Position numbers and translations under genes: made by a program
The notes under the pieces: generated by a model
What the model was told of the DNA's origin: nothing
Seen by the model: the letters and a program-made list of their open reading frames with translations, nothing else
Database searches by the model: none
Part shown: in pieces, positions 1-5,427 of the stretch
Layout of the letters: each line of letters starts with the position of its first letter
Position numbering within the stretch: position 1 is the first letter of the stretch
Assembly: GCA_021804195.1 (NCBI GenBank)
Contig: JAJZKJ010000120.1
Span: forward strand, 1 to 6,847
Source: Acidobacteriota bacterium
GTDB taxonomy: Bacteria > Planctomycetota > Phycisphaerae > WQYP01 > JAJZKJ01
Length of the DNA stretch: 6,847 nucleotides
Direction of reading: 5' to 3'

Positions 1-14
1 CAGAGCCTTCCACC

Positions 15-1238
15 ATGGCTTTATGGCGGGAATTTCTCAGGAATCGGCGCCAGCCGAACGTCTCCGGGGGCGATGGCGATTTGCCCGTGATGTCCTTCGG
101 CGATCACCTGGATGAACTGCGCCGCCGGCTGATCTACGCGCTGCTGGGCAGTTCCATCGGCGTGGCCCTGGGTTTGTATTATGCCGACAACATCATCAAC
201 TTTCTTTATCAACCTTACCTGCTGGCCCTGCGGTGGGGCGGATATCCGCCCCATCTGAGTTACTTCAAACCCGCCGGCTCACTGATTCTCTACCTCATGA
301 CCGGTATGAAGGCCGGCCTGGTGCTTGCCAGCCCGTGGATTATTTACCAGTTCTGGAAATTCATCGCCGCCGGCCTTTATCGCCGCGAACGCGTGGTGGT
401 CTACCGGTATATCGGACCGAGCATTCTGCTGTTCGCCCTGGGCGTGGCGTTCTTCTTTTTTCTCGTGCTGCCGTTCATGCTCAAATTTTTCATGCAGTTC
501 AATCATGAAGTGCGCATGCCATCCCTGGCGCCCAACGCCTGGGAACGGGTTATTTACGGCGGGGGGCTTGCGTCCAAAAGCACAGCCCACCTTCCCGCCG
601 GCGATGCCGCCAAACTGCCCCGCATTCCCATTGTCCGTCGCGATCCGACGCATTTTCCCGCCCACAAAGCGGTGCTATGGTTCAATGCCGTGGACAATCA
701 GCTTCGTCTCCACGTCGGTTCGCACACGCTGGAAATCAACACTCAGCCCGCCAACGCCCTGTTTACCCCCATACCCATGCTCCATGATTATCTGAGCTTT
801 GTTCTCGTCATGTGCCTGGTTTTCGGCCTATCGTTTGAGGTGCCGATGGTGATGATGATTCTTACCCAGATCGGCGTAGTCAGCGCGCCGCAATTCCGTA
901 GTTTTTGGCGATTTGCCGTACTGGCCCTGGCCATCCTCTCGATTCTTCTGGCCCCCACGCCTGATGTCGTTACTTTTCTGAGCATTTTCGTGCCGCTGCT
1001 GGCGCTGTATTTGCTCGGTTTGGCGCTCTGCGGCCTGGTGGAGCGCAAGACACAGCGACGGGACGATCCGCGCGATCAGGAAAATCAGCCGTGGCGACCC
1101 GCGGCGGAGAATGATCATCCGGCGGAGTCTCCCCACCAGGAAGGACCGCCGGACCAATCGGATCAGCCGGACCGGCGGGATCAACCCAAGCCGCCCGATC
1201 AGCCCGGCGGCCGCGAAGATTCCGACGATCCCGCTTGA
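15..1238 (+). CDS. tatC: Sec-independent (twin-arginine) protein translocase subunit TatC, long-loop form
   Basis: TatC is the polytopic inner-membrane subunit that binds twin-arginine signal peptides and, with TatA/TatB, exports folded proteins. Family hallmarks are visible: FGDHLDELRRRL at about residues 28-39 (E34 matches the conserved cytoplasmic glutamate), the first membrane segment at about 40-57, PWIIYQFWKFIAAGLYRRER at 107-126 (second membrane segment and following cytoplasmic loop), the third segment at about 132-153, and FGLSFEVP at 270-277, where E275 matches the conserved membrane glutamate of helix 4. Two more hydrophobic helices follow (about 297-340). Unlike the ~250-residue E. 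coli protein it has 407 residues. Roughly 85 extra residues lie in the extracytoplasmic loop between helices 3 and 4 (about 168-253), and a 60-residue cytoplasmic tail is rich in Asp, Gln, Pro and Arg. Only 14 bases precede the ATG and no clear Shine-Dalgarno is visible, so the start is a little uncertain. tatA/tatB are not in the window. Confidence 0.95.
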   Translation: MALWREFLRNRRQPNVSGGDGDLPVMSFGDHLDELRRRLIYALLGSSIGVALGLYYADNIINFLYQPYLLALRWGGYPPHLSYFKPAGSLILYLMTGMKAGLVLASPWIIYQFWKFIAAGLYRRERVVVYRYIGPSILLFALGVAFFFFLVLPFMLKFFMQFNHEVRMPSLAPNAWERVIYGGGLASKSTAHLPAGDAAKLPRIPIVRRDPTHFPAHKAVLWFNAVDNQLRLHVGSHTLEINTQPANALFTPIPMLHDYLSFVLVMCLVFGLSFEVPMVMMILTQIGVVSAPQFRSFWRFAVLALAILSILLAPTPDVVTFLSIFVPLLALYLLGLALCGLVERKTQRRDDPRDQENQPWRPAAENDHPAESPHQEGPPDQSDQPDRRDQPKPPDQPGGREDSDDPA

Positions 1239-1359
1239 GTCATCCATAGGATCGGCACCGCGTGTATGCTTTACCGCCGCCGCGCCGCCTCTGCCGGCAG
1301 GCCGGGGATTGCGGGGAGAAAACGCACGACGTTTTGCGGATCCGCGCAAAGAAAAACCG

Positions 1360-1375
1360 CGCCTCAAAGGCGTTT
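1360..1375 (+). terminator. Weak terminator-like hairpin downstream of tatC
   Basis: CGCCT and AGGCG form a 5-bp stem around a CAA loop and are followed by only three T residues. It lies 122 bases after the tatC stop. The stem is short and the T tract poor, so this is a possible end point for the tatC transcript and no more. Confidence 0.22.
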
Positions 1376-1457
1376 CGCACGCACCGGTCATGATGAAAAA
1401 TAGATGGCGTGTAGATTTCCGGTTCGTTGCGATCCGACATTTGCGACGCGGTTTTCC

Positions 1458-1492
1458 GGTTCAACCCCGATGGTTATCGGGGGCGGTGAACC
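1458..1492. other. Intergenic hairpin, 13 bp in two stems
   Basis: The outer arms GGTTCA (1458-1463) and TGAACC (1487-1492) are perfectly complementary. Inside them CCCCGAT (1465-1471) pairs with ATCGGGG (1476-1482) around a four-base GGTT loop, leaving one unpaired base on the left and four on the right. No T tract follows on either strand, so it is not an ordinary intrinsic terminator. It could be part of a small RNA, an RNA processing site or a protein-binding inverted repeat. Confidence 0.6.
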
Positions 1493-1544
1493 CTGCTTGT
1501 CGATCAACCTCCTTTCCAACACTTGGTGGACTCATCCGTAAATT

Positions 1545-1573
1545 ATTATCGATTATTCTCCCCATCGATGCAA
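1545..1573 (-). promoter_or_regulatory. Possible minus-strand sigma70-type promoter with ATCGAT repeats
   Basis: Read on the minus strand, TTGCAT (1573-1568) and GATAAT (1550-1545) are separated by exactly 17 bases, a match of 4/6 and 5/6 to the sigma70 consensus. Two copies of the palindrome ATCGAT (1548-1553 and 1564-1569) straddle the spacer and touch both hexamers, as an operator might. No gene lies directly downstream, so a transcript would run through the gene-free stretch and antisense to the end of tatC. Confidence 0.3.
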
Positions 1574-1668
1574 CAAAAATCCCGTGTCGGTCAAAATTCG
1601 CCGGAACTTTGCGATATTTTTCACAGGCGATCCGGAAGCGGCAAACAAGCGGATAAGAAAGCGTCGTT

Positions 1669-1740
1669 GCCTGAAAATCAGTGGTTCCGCCAACCCCGGC
1701 TATCCCCGATAGCTTGTTGGGAGAGCCACGCCTTTCAGGC
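1669..1740. other. Long rod-shaped hairpin, 26 bp in four nested stems (candidate structured RNA or mobile-type palindrome)
   Basis: Four nested complementary pairs share one axis. GCCTGAAA (1669-1676) pairs with TTTCAGGC (1733-1740); GTGGTTC (1681-1687) with GAGCCAC (1723-1729, one G-U); CCAAC (1690-1694) with GTTGG (1716-1720); and GCTATC (1699-1704) with GATAGC (1708-1713) around a CCC loop. Only small internal loops of 2-4 bases interrupt the rod. This is far more pairing than expected by chance in 72 bases. There is no T tract on either side, and the best promoter for the methyltransferase lies downstream of it, so it is probably neither a terminator nor part of that leader. The structure is seen directly; its function is unknown. 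Confidence 0.75.
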
Positions 1741-1772
1741 CATATCTCCGGCTCATTTGGCTTAATTGGGCG

Positions 1773-1800
1773 TTGATATTCCGTCCGAAACAAGGATAAT
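1773..1800 (+). promoter_or_regulatory. Sigma70-type promoter of the methyltransferase gene
   Basis: TTGATA (1773-1778, 5/6 match to the -35 box) and GATAAT (1795-1800, 5/6 match to the -10 box) are separated by 16 bases. Transcription would begin near 1807, giving a leader of about 21 bases that contains only the ribosome binding site. This places the 1669-1740 hairpin outside the transcript. Confidence 0.6.
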
Positions 1801-1813
1801 GCGTTCTTTTCCC

Positions 1814-1821
1814 GGAGGAGG
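1814..1821 (+). promoter_or_regulatory. Strong Shine-Dalgarno of the methyltransferase gene
   Basis: GGAGGAGG lies six bases before the ATG at 1828, a near-ideal ribosome binding site that fixes the start codon and predicts efficient translation. Confidence 0.8.
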
Positions 1822-1827
1822 AATTCT

Positions 1828-2613
1828 ATGGATCGCTCCATTCTCGTGCGCCTGGTAGGGTACCGGGCGGGCTTTTTTCATGGCGATTTTCTTGTTTACG
1901 ACCGCTGGCGATGGCTCCGGAAACGATTGCCCAAAACACGTAACGGCGAGCGATTGATTGATGTGGGATGTGGAACCGGCCAATTCACCATCGCGGCGGC
2001 GCTGCGGGGATACGACGCGATCGGTCTGTCCTGGGATCGTCGCAACCAGGATGTTGCGAGCCGGCGCGCCTCTCTATGCCGCGCGAAGGCGGCCTTTCCG
2101 ATTCAGGATGTGCGAAAGCTGCATGAAAAAAACGAATTCGTCGGCCAGTTTGATATCGCCGTCTGCTTTGAAACCATTGAACATATCATGGATGATCGGA
2201 AACTTGTCCGGGATATCCACGCCTGCCTGCGTCCCGGTGGAACGCTTTTGCTGACCGCGCCGCGGTACCTCCTGCGAGCCATCACACCGGAGGACAATGG
2301 CCCGTTCCGAAAGGTCGAAGATGGCGGTCATCTCCGGCGCGGCTACACCCCGGCAATGCTGCGCGAACTCTGCGCGCAAGCGGGCTTCGCCGTGGAAGAG
2401 ATATCCTCGTGCAGCGGGTTCTTCGCGCAAAAGTGCACCTGGCTCCTGCGGAAACTGCGCCGCGGACCGGTTCCCCTAGTCTGGCTTACACTACTTCCTT
2501 TACGGATTCTGCCGCCACTGCTGGATCGACTGCTCGCGCGTCTTACAGGTTGGCCTGATTTCACCATTTGCCTCGTGGCCTACAAGCCTCGTTTCCCGCC
2601 AGAGCCGCGGTGA
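1828..2613 (+). CDS. Class I SAM-dependent methyltransferase
   Basis: The 261-residue protein has a Rossmann-fold methyltransferase core. Motif I is LIDVGCGTGQ (43-52), which binds the methionine part of S-adenosylmethionine. The end of strand beta2 is GLSWDRRN (66-73), QDVRKL (93-98) should contact the adenine, FDIAVCFETIEHIMDD (108-123) is motif II with following helix, and LRPGGTLLLTAP (134-145) is motif III. The EDGGHLRRGYT segment (164-174) and a C-terminal hydrophobic stretch (about 217-240) suggest a membrane-proximal or lipid/saccharide-type substrate. I recall this GLSWD-type subfamily from polysaccharide and glycan clusters, but the substrate cannot be read from sequence. It starts from its own promoter and strong ribosome binding site and appears monocistronic. 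Its 3' end overlaps the convergent ketoacyl synthase gene by 34 bases. It is unlikely to be BioC despite sitting near bioB. Confidence 0.88.
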   Translation: MDRSILVRLVGYRAGFFHGDFLVYDRWRWLRKRLPKTRNGERLIDVGCGTGQFTIAAALRGYDAIGLSWDRRNQDVASRRASLCRAKAAFPIQDVRKLHEKNEFVGQFDIAVCFETIEHIMDDRKLVRDIHACLRPGGTLLLTAPRYLLRAITPEDNGPFRKVEDGGHLRRGYTPAMLRELCAQAGFAVEEISSCSGFFAQKCTWLLRKLRRGPVPLVWLTLLPLRILPPLLDRLLARLTGWPDFTICLVAYKPRFPPEPR

Positions 2614-3746
2614 GCTTCCTGCAGCCTGCACATGCCGATAGGTCCTCCAAAGCCCTGGGCGATGGTGATACTTCGCCCTCCCGCTTCCAAAGGGCGGCCG
2701 TCGAGCGTGCAACGCTTTCGATGACACACGGCCGAAAGGATCAGCGCGACCAGGCCGGAAGCGCCCAGGCTGTGCCCCAGCCATTGCTTGTGGGAGAATA
2801 CCGGCGTACGTTCGCCGCAAACCCGGCGGATCGCCGCCAACTCGTAACGATCGTGCCGTGTGCCGGTCGCATGGGCATGGACGAAAGCAACAGGCAAACC
2901 ATCCGCCAGGCGGCTCAGCCCGGTCGTCAGGGAATGGGCTTGCGCATCGGCGGAAACCAGGTGTGTCGCATCAGATCCCAGCCAAGTCGCGCCGATGGCC
3001 GGCGAGGCGTGTGCGGCGCGACTCAGACATATTGCCGCGGCCGCTTCGGATATGAAAAAACCCGTGCCTTCATCGGAAAATGGCCGACAATGGCGATGCG
3101 CATCGGCCCCGGGCGGCGCCAATACCCCCAGATTGTTCAAACCACTTTCAAAAAACGGATGCACCGAGGCGTCCGCCGCCACCACGATGGCCCGCCGGCA
3201 TTCGCCGCACCGCAGCGCTTCCACAGCGCGATGCGCCGCGACCAGCGCACTGGCGCACGCCGCCACCGAGGTATGGACGGCGCCTTCCCATTCGAGAATC
3301 TCGGCCAGCGCCGCGCCGAGAGCCGCCGGTCCCATGGCCACGTGCCAGGCGTTAGATTCGCTTAAGAGCCCGGGCAAACCGGTCTTCAGCGCGCCGCAGG
3401 CGGCAAGCCAGGTCAAGGCCGGTCCTTTGCTGGTCGCCAGGAACAGACCGGTATCGCGGCGGCGGAATTCCGGCGGCCAACCGGCGTCGTCCCAAGCGCT
3501 CAGCGCCGCGGCGAGAGCCAACACAATCGAGCGGTCCCAAGATAGATGGTGGAATTTTTGCGGACAAGCAAATCCGCACTTGCCCACCCGCAAGGCTCTC
3601 TCGATCAGCTCATCGGGTATGACGCCGCGATCCACCAGGCGTCGATCATTGCGGATGGCCCGCCAGTGCGCCTCGACTCCCAAGCCGAGCGGACTTAAAA
3701 GACCCAGTCCGTGGATGAAAACGAGATCATTTTTCGCGGTGGTCAC
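2580..3746 (-). CDS. FabF-like beta-ketoacyl synthase, translationally coupled to bioB
   Basis: The 388-residue protein belongs to the thiolase-fold condensing enzymes (KAS I/II type), which join an acyl primer to malonyl-ACP by decarboxylative Claisen condensation. The full catalytic set is visible: nucleophilic cysteine C164 in VAACASAL (161-168), H292 in HAHATGT (290-296), and K320 and H325 in HKQWLGHSLGASG (319-331). RPFSDEGTGFFISEAA (221-236) and the C-terminal GFGG (365-368) also match FabF. It is slightly shorter than typical FabF (~410). The start is a GTG whose last two bases plus the next base form the bioB stop, a GTGA overlap, so translation is probably coupled to bioB. No separate promoter or ribosome binding site is evident. 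It may supply a pimeloyl- or lipoyl-type acyl chain, or another acyl product; an active housekeeping FabF is the alternative. It converges with and overlaps the methyltransferase gene by 34 bases. Confidence 0.85.
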   Translation of the reverse strand: MTTAKNDLVFIHGLGLLSPLGLGVEAHWRAIRNDRRLVDRGVIPDELIERALRVGKCGFACPQKFHHLSWDRSIVLALAAALSAWDDAGWPPEFRRRDTGLFLATSKGPALTWLAACGALKTGLPGLLSESNAWHVAMGPAALGAALAEILEWEGAVHTSVAACASALVAAHRAVEALRCGECRRAIVVAADASVHPFFESGLNNLGVLAPPGADAHRHCRPFSDEGTGFFISEAAAAICLSRAAHASPAIGATWLGSDATHLVSADAQAHSLTTGLSRLADGLPVAFVHAHATGTRHDRYELAAIRRVCGERTPVFSHKQWLGHSLGASGLVALILSAVCHRKRCTLDGRPLEAGGRSITIAQGFGGPIGMCRLQEAHRGSGGKRGL

Positions 3747-4861
3747 GAACGAAACATGTCCACGGCATCCTGACGCACGGCCACTTCCCCTTCATAAATG
3801 ATGGGAATGTTGAAACGCCCCGTGTGGCTGATTCGCGAAAGCCGGGGATGTTCGCCGGCCGGCTCGACCGGTCCATCTTCATAGGTTTGCCAGTCCAGAC
3901 CGAGATCACGAACCATTTGGTGATCCAACTGGGGGCTGCGGCCATAGGTGGTCAGATAATCGCCGATCATGGTGCTGTCGGCGCCGGCGAAGAACATCCA
4001 GCTTTGCAAATCGCGCAGGCACACTTCGCGGCCACCGGCGACTTTCAATTCAACCCGCGGATATATAAACCGGCAGATGCTGATGATTTTCAGGCACTCC
4101 ATCGGCGCAAGTTTGGGCTGATGTTCCAGCGGAGTGCCGGCGATGGCATTGAGGAAATTCAGCGGCATGACATCCACACCGATGTCGCGCAGGGTAAAAA
4201 TAAGGTCCAGGCGATCTTCCCAGCTTTCGCCCATGCCGAAAATGCCTCCCGAACAGAGGGAAAGGCCCGCTTTCTTGGCGGTGCGAAGCGTGTGGAGCCG
4301 CTCGGAATATGGATGGGTCGAAACGATGCTCGGATAGAAGCGCTCGCTGGTTTCAAGATTGTGATTGATACGCCGCACGCCGTTTTCAAAGAGAAAGCGA
4401 GCGGTTTCGCCCGTCAGCGCACCCAGGGTGGCGCAGGCGCGAGTTTTGCCGTTGCGGGCTATTTTTCGCAGCAGCGGGGCCAACCAGTTTTCCAGTTCAG
4501 AGCGCGTCGGGCCACGGCCGGAGTTGACGATTCCAAAACTATCGGCTCCGACCGCGGCGGCATGTTCGGCTGAATCCAGCACCTGTTGGTCGGTAAGTTT
4601 GGCGGCGGCGCTCCGCGCGGTCGAATAATGCGACGACTGCGCACAGAACTTGCAATCTTCCGAGCAGCCGCCAACTTTGGCGGCCACGATGGCGCAAAAG
4701 CGTATATTCCGCCCCTGGAAGCGGATGCGAATCTTGTTGGCCCAGTAAAACAGATCGGGAATATCGTCGCCTTGGAGGCGGATCAGTTCGCTTGCCTCCG
4801 AGCGATTGAGCCATTCACCAGCCAGAACCTTTTCGGCCAGTCCGCGCACGAAATCCAGCAC
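3743..4861 (-). CDS. bioB: Biotin synthase BioB, probable type II (auxiliary 4Fe cluster) form
   Basis: BioB is a radical-SAM enzyme that inserts sulfur into dethiobiotin, the last step of biotin synthesis. The radical-SAM cluster motif C66-SED-C70-KF-C73 is intact. Other family segments are NSGRGPT (113-119), CATLGALT (143-150), NHNLETS (166-172), CSGGIFGMGE (203-212), MPLNFLNAIAGTPLE (232-246), VAGGREVCLRDLQ (274-286) and GADSTMIGDYLTT (293-305). The auxiliary cluster site is unusual. The cysteine equivalent to E. coli C97 is G110, whereas C143, C203 and R278 match C128, C188 and R260, and additional cysteines sit at C56 (RFCAIV) and C281 (REVC). Four cysteines rather than three fits the type II enzymes of anaerobes. 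The 372-residue length is a little above E. coli BioB (346). The GTG start is fixed by an in-frame TGA 12 bases upstream and an AAAGGAG site six bases before it. Confidence 0.95.
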   Translation of the reverse strand: MLDFVRGLAEKVLAGEWLNRSEASELIRLQGDDIPDLFYWANKIRIRFQGRNIRFCAIVAAKVGGCSEDCKFCAQSSHYSTARSAAAKLTDQQVLDSAEHAAAVGADSFGIVNSGRGPTRSELENWLAPLLRKIARNGKTRACATLGALTGETARFLFENGVRRINHNLETSERFYPSIVSTHPYSERLHTLRTAKKAGLSLCSGGIFGMGESWEDRLDLIFTLRDIGVDVMPLNFLNAIAGTPLEHQPKLAPMECLKIISICRFIYPRVELKVAGGREVCLRDLQSWMFFAGADSTMIGDYLTTYGRSPQLDHQMVRDLGLDWQTYEDGPVEPAGEHPRLSRISHTGRFNIPIIYEGEVAVRQDAVDMFRS

Positions 4862-4867
4862 GCCCCG

Positions 4868-4875
4868 CTCCTTTC
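4868..4875 (-). promoter_or_regulatory. Ribosome binding site of bioB
   Basis: On the minus strand GAAAGGAG ends six bases before the GTG at 4861. It directly follows the T tract of the terminator-like hairpin, and an in-frame TGA overlaps its first two bases. Together these decide the GTG start. Confidence 0.8.
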
Positions 4876-4895
4876 AAAAAACAGTCGCCCGACTG
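4876..4895 (-). terminator. Intrinsic-terminator-like hairpin abutting the bioB ribosome binding site (candidate attenuator)
   Basis: On the minus strand CAGTC (4895-4891) and GACTG (4886-4882) pair around a GGGC loop and are followed by six T residues (4881-4876), then immediately by the bioB Shine-Dalgarno. Only 14 bases separate the T tract from the start codon, too few for a promoter, so bioB transcripts must be read through this element. The stem is short at 5 bp, so termination may be partial. Confidence 0.55.
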
Positions 4896-4950
4896 GATGG
4901 CCGCCCATGGTGGTCTCATTCGCGTTCCACCGGTATGGAAAATCCATCGC

Positions 4951-4968
4951 AAAAAAAGACGCGGTCCT
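4951..4968 (-). terminator. Weak terminator-like hairpin after the 97-residue membrane protein gene
   Basis: On the minus strand AGGAC (4968-4964) and GTCTT (4960-4956) can form a 5-bp stem with one G-U pair around CGC, running straight into a tract of seven T residues (4957-4951). It sits about 50-70 bases after the stop at 5020. A surrounding inverted repeat (GATGGATT at 4984-4991 and AATCCATC at 4941-4948) could form an outer stem. Confidence 0.35.
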
Positions 4969-5019
4969 CTATTTCGGCCACCGGATGGATTCTAAGAGCC
5001 TATCTATTGAGACAGGATC

Positions 5020-5313
5020 TTAGCGCAGTCGCGACGAATGCGAATGCAAGCGATTTTTCAGATTCACCACATGAATCAGTACCAGCCTCGTTCCATTAAG
5101 CGAGTAGATCAGCACCAGCCCCTGGCGATTGTCAATGACGTTGAGCATATTCACGTTGCCATAAGAGGAGGACGACGTAAGCAGAGTGTAATCGCTGCTG
5201 GGAGCAAAAACATCGGCACGCGCGGACCGGCCCGAGTGGTAAACGGCCAGCACAACCGCCAGCACGAGAGCGCCAAGCACCAGCAAACCAATGAGCATGG
5301 AATCACGTTTCAT
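5020..5313 (-). CDS. Small one-helix membrane protein of unknown function (paralogue B)
   Basis: This 97-residue protein starts MKRDSM and has one hydrophobic helix (about 7-25). A short basic linker (SGRSARA) and a beta-rich region (about 40-83) follow: DYTLLTSSSSYG, VNMLNVIDNRQGLVLIYSLN, then RLVLIHVVNL. The tail is basic, ending SRLR. The topology is probably N-in with the C-terminal domain outside the cytoplasm. The beta-rich part resembles a single YxVxD-type strand repeat seen in small planctomycete proteins that I remember only as uncharacterised. It aligns along its length with the next gene upstream (5428-5733), sharing Y, SSS, G, V, D, RLV and the RL..H..RLR end, so the two are probably tandem duplicates. 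The ATG follows GGGAG at a spacing of about seven bases. It lies 158 bases before bioB on the same strand. Confidence 0.75.
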   Translation of the reverse strand: MKRDSMLIGLLVLGALVLAVVLAVYHSGRSARADVFAPSSDYTLLTSSSSYGNVNMLNVIDNRQGLVLIYSLNGTRLVLIHVVNLKNRLHSHSSRLR

Positions 5314-5427
5314 TATTTAACTCCCGAAGCATTGCCGTTGGAACGCCAGCTACCTCGCGCCTCCGGTCCCGCCGGCTGCCTGTCTGCGTGCCATGCGCCG
5401 GCCGATCGAGATTACGGTTACGGGAAG

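Larger units (their letters stand above)
1239..1772. other. Gene-free intergenic stretch between tatC and the methyltransferase
   Basis: I find no convincing protein gene, tRNA or known riboswitch here. The reading frames that are open on either strand lack a ribosome binding site, have compositionally odd translations rich in Arg and Ser, and resemble no family I know. The stretch is more AT-rich in its middle (about 1535-1625) than the flanking genes. It holds a weak terminator-like hairpin after tatC (1360-1375), a 13-bp hairpin (1458-1492), a possible minus-strand promoter (1545-1573) and a long rod-shaped hairpin (1669-1740), each listed separately. Confidence 0.6.

Noticed and set aside
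1508..1540. Hammerhead ribozyme on the minus strand (GGATGAGTCC followed by GAAA)
   Set aside because: The core would need CUGANGA but reads CGGAUGA, the stem II pairing does not leave GAAA free, and no closing stems I and III were found.
1111..1656. Plus-strand open frame overlapping the tatC end and the intergenic hairpin
   Set aside because: It has no ribosome binding site, its composition is Arg/Ser/Pro-rich, and it starts inside tatC; it looks like a chance frame in GC-rich DNA.
1669..1740. Integron attC site suggested by GCCT...AGGC ends of a long imperfect palindrome
   Set aside because: The outer arms lack the AAC/GTT core needed at the cleavage site, no extrahelical bases of the attC type are evident, and no cassette or integrase is present.
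1461..1841. Minus-strand open frame across the methyltransferase promoter
   Set aside because: It would span the promoter, ribosome binding site and long hairpin, and its translation resembles no protein family.
1828..2613. Methyltransferase as BioC, the malonyl-ACP methyltransferase of biotin synthesis
   Set aside because: It is convergent with bioB, has its own promoter, and its GLSWDRRN and EDGGHLRRGYT segments point to a different methyltransferase subfamily; proximity alone is not enough.
2860..3801. Long plus-strand open frame of 313 codons opposite the ketoacyl synthase
   Set aside because: The minus-strand product has a complete catalytic set and family motifs; the plus-strand translation is Ala/Arg/Ser-rich with no motif, as expected for antisense of GC-rich coding DNA.
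3824..4573. Plus-strand open frame of 249 codons opposite bioB
   Set aside because: BioB on the minus strand is unmistakable, and the plus-strand frame has no recognisable motif or ribosome binding site.
4862..5019. BirA/BioR-type biotin operator upstream of bioB
   Set aside because: No long GTTAACC/GGTTAAC-like dyad was found; the leader contains terminator-like hairpins and an inverted repeat instead.
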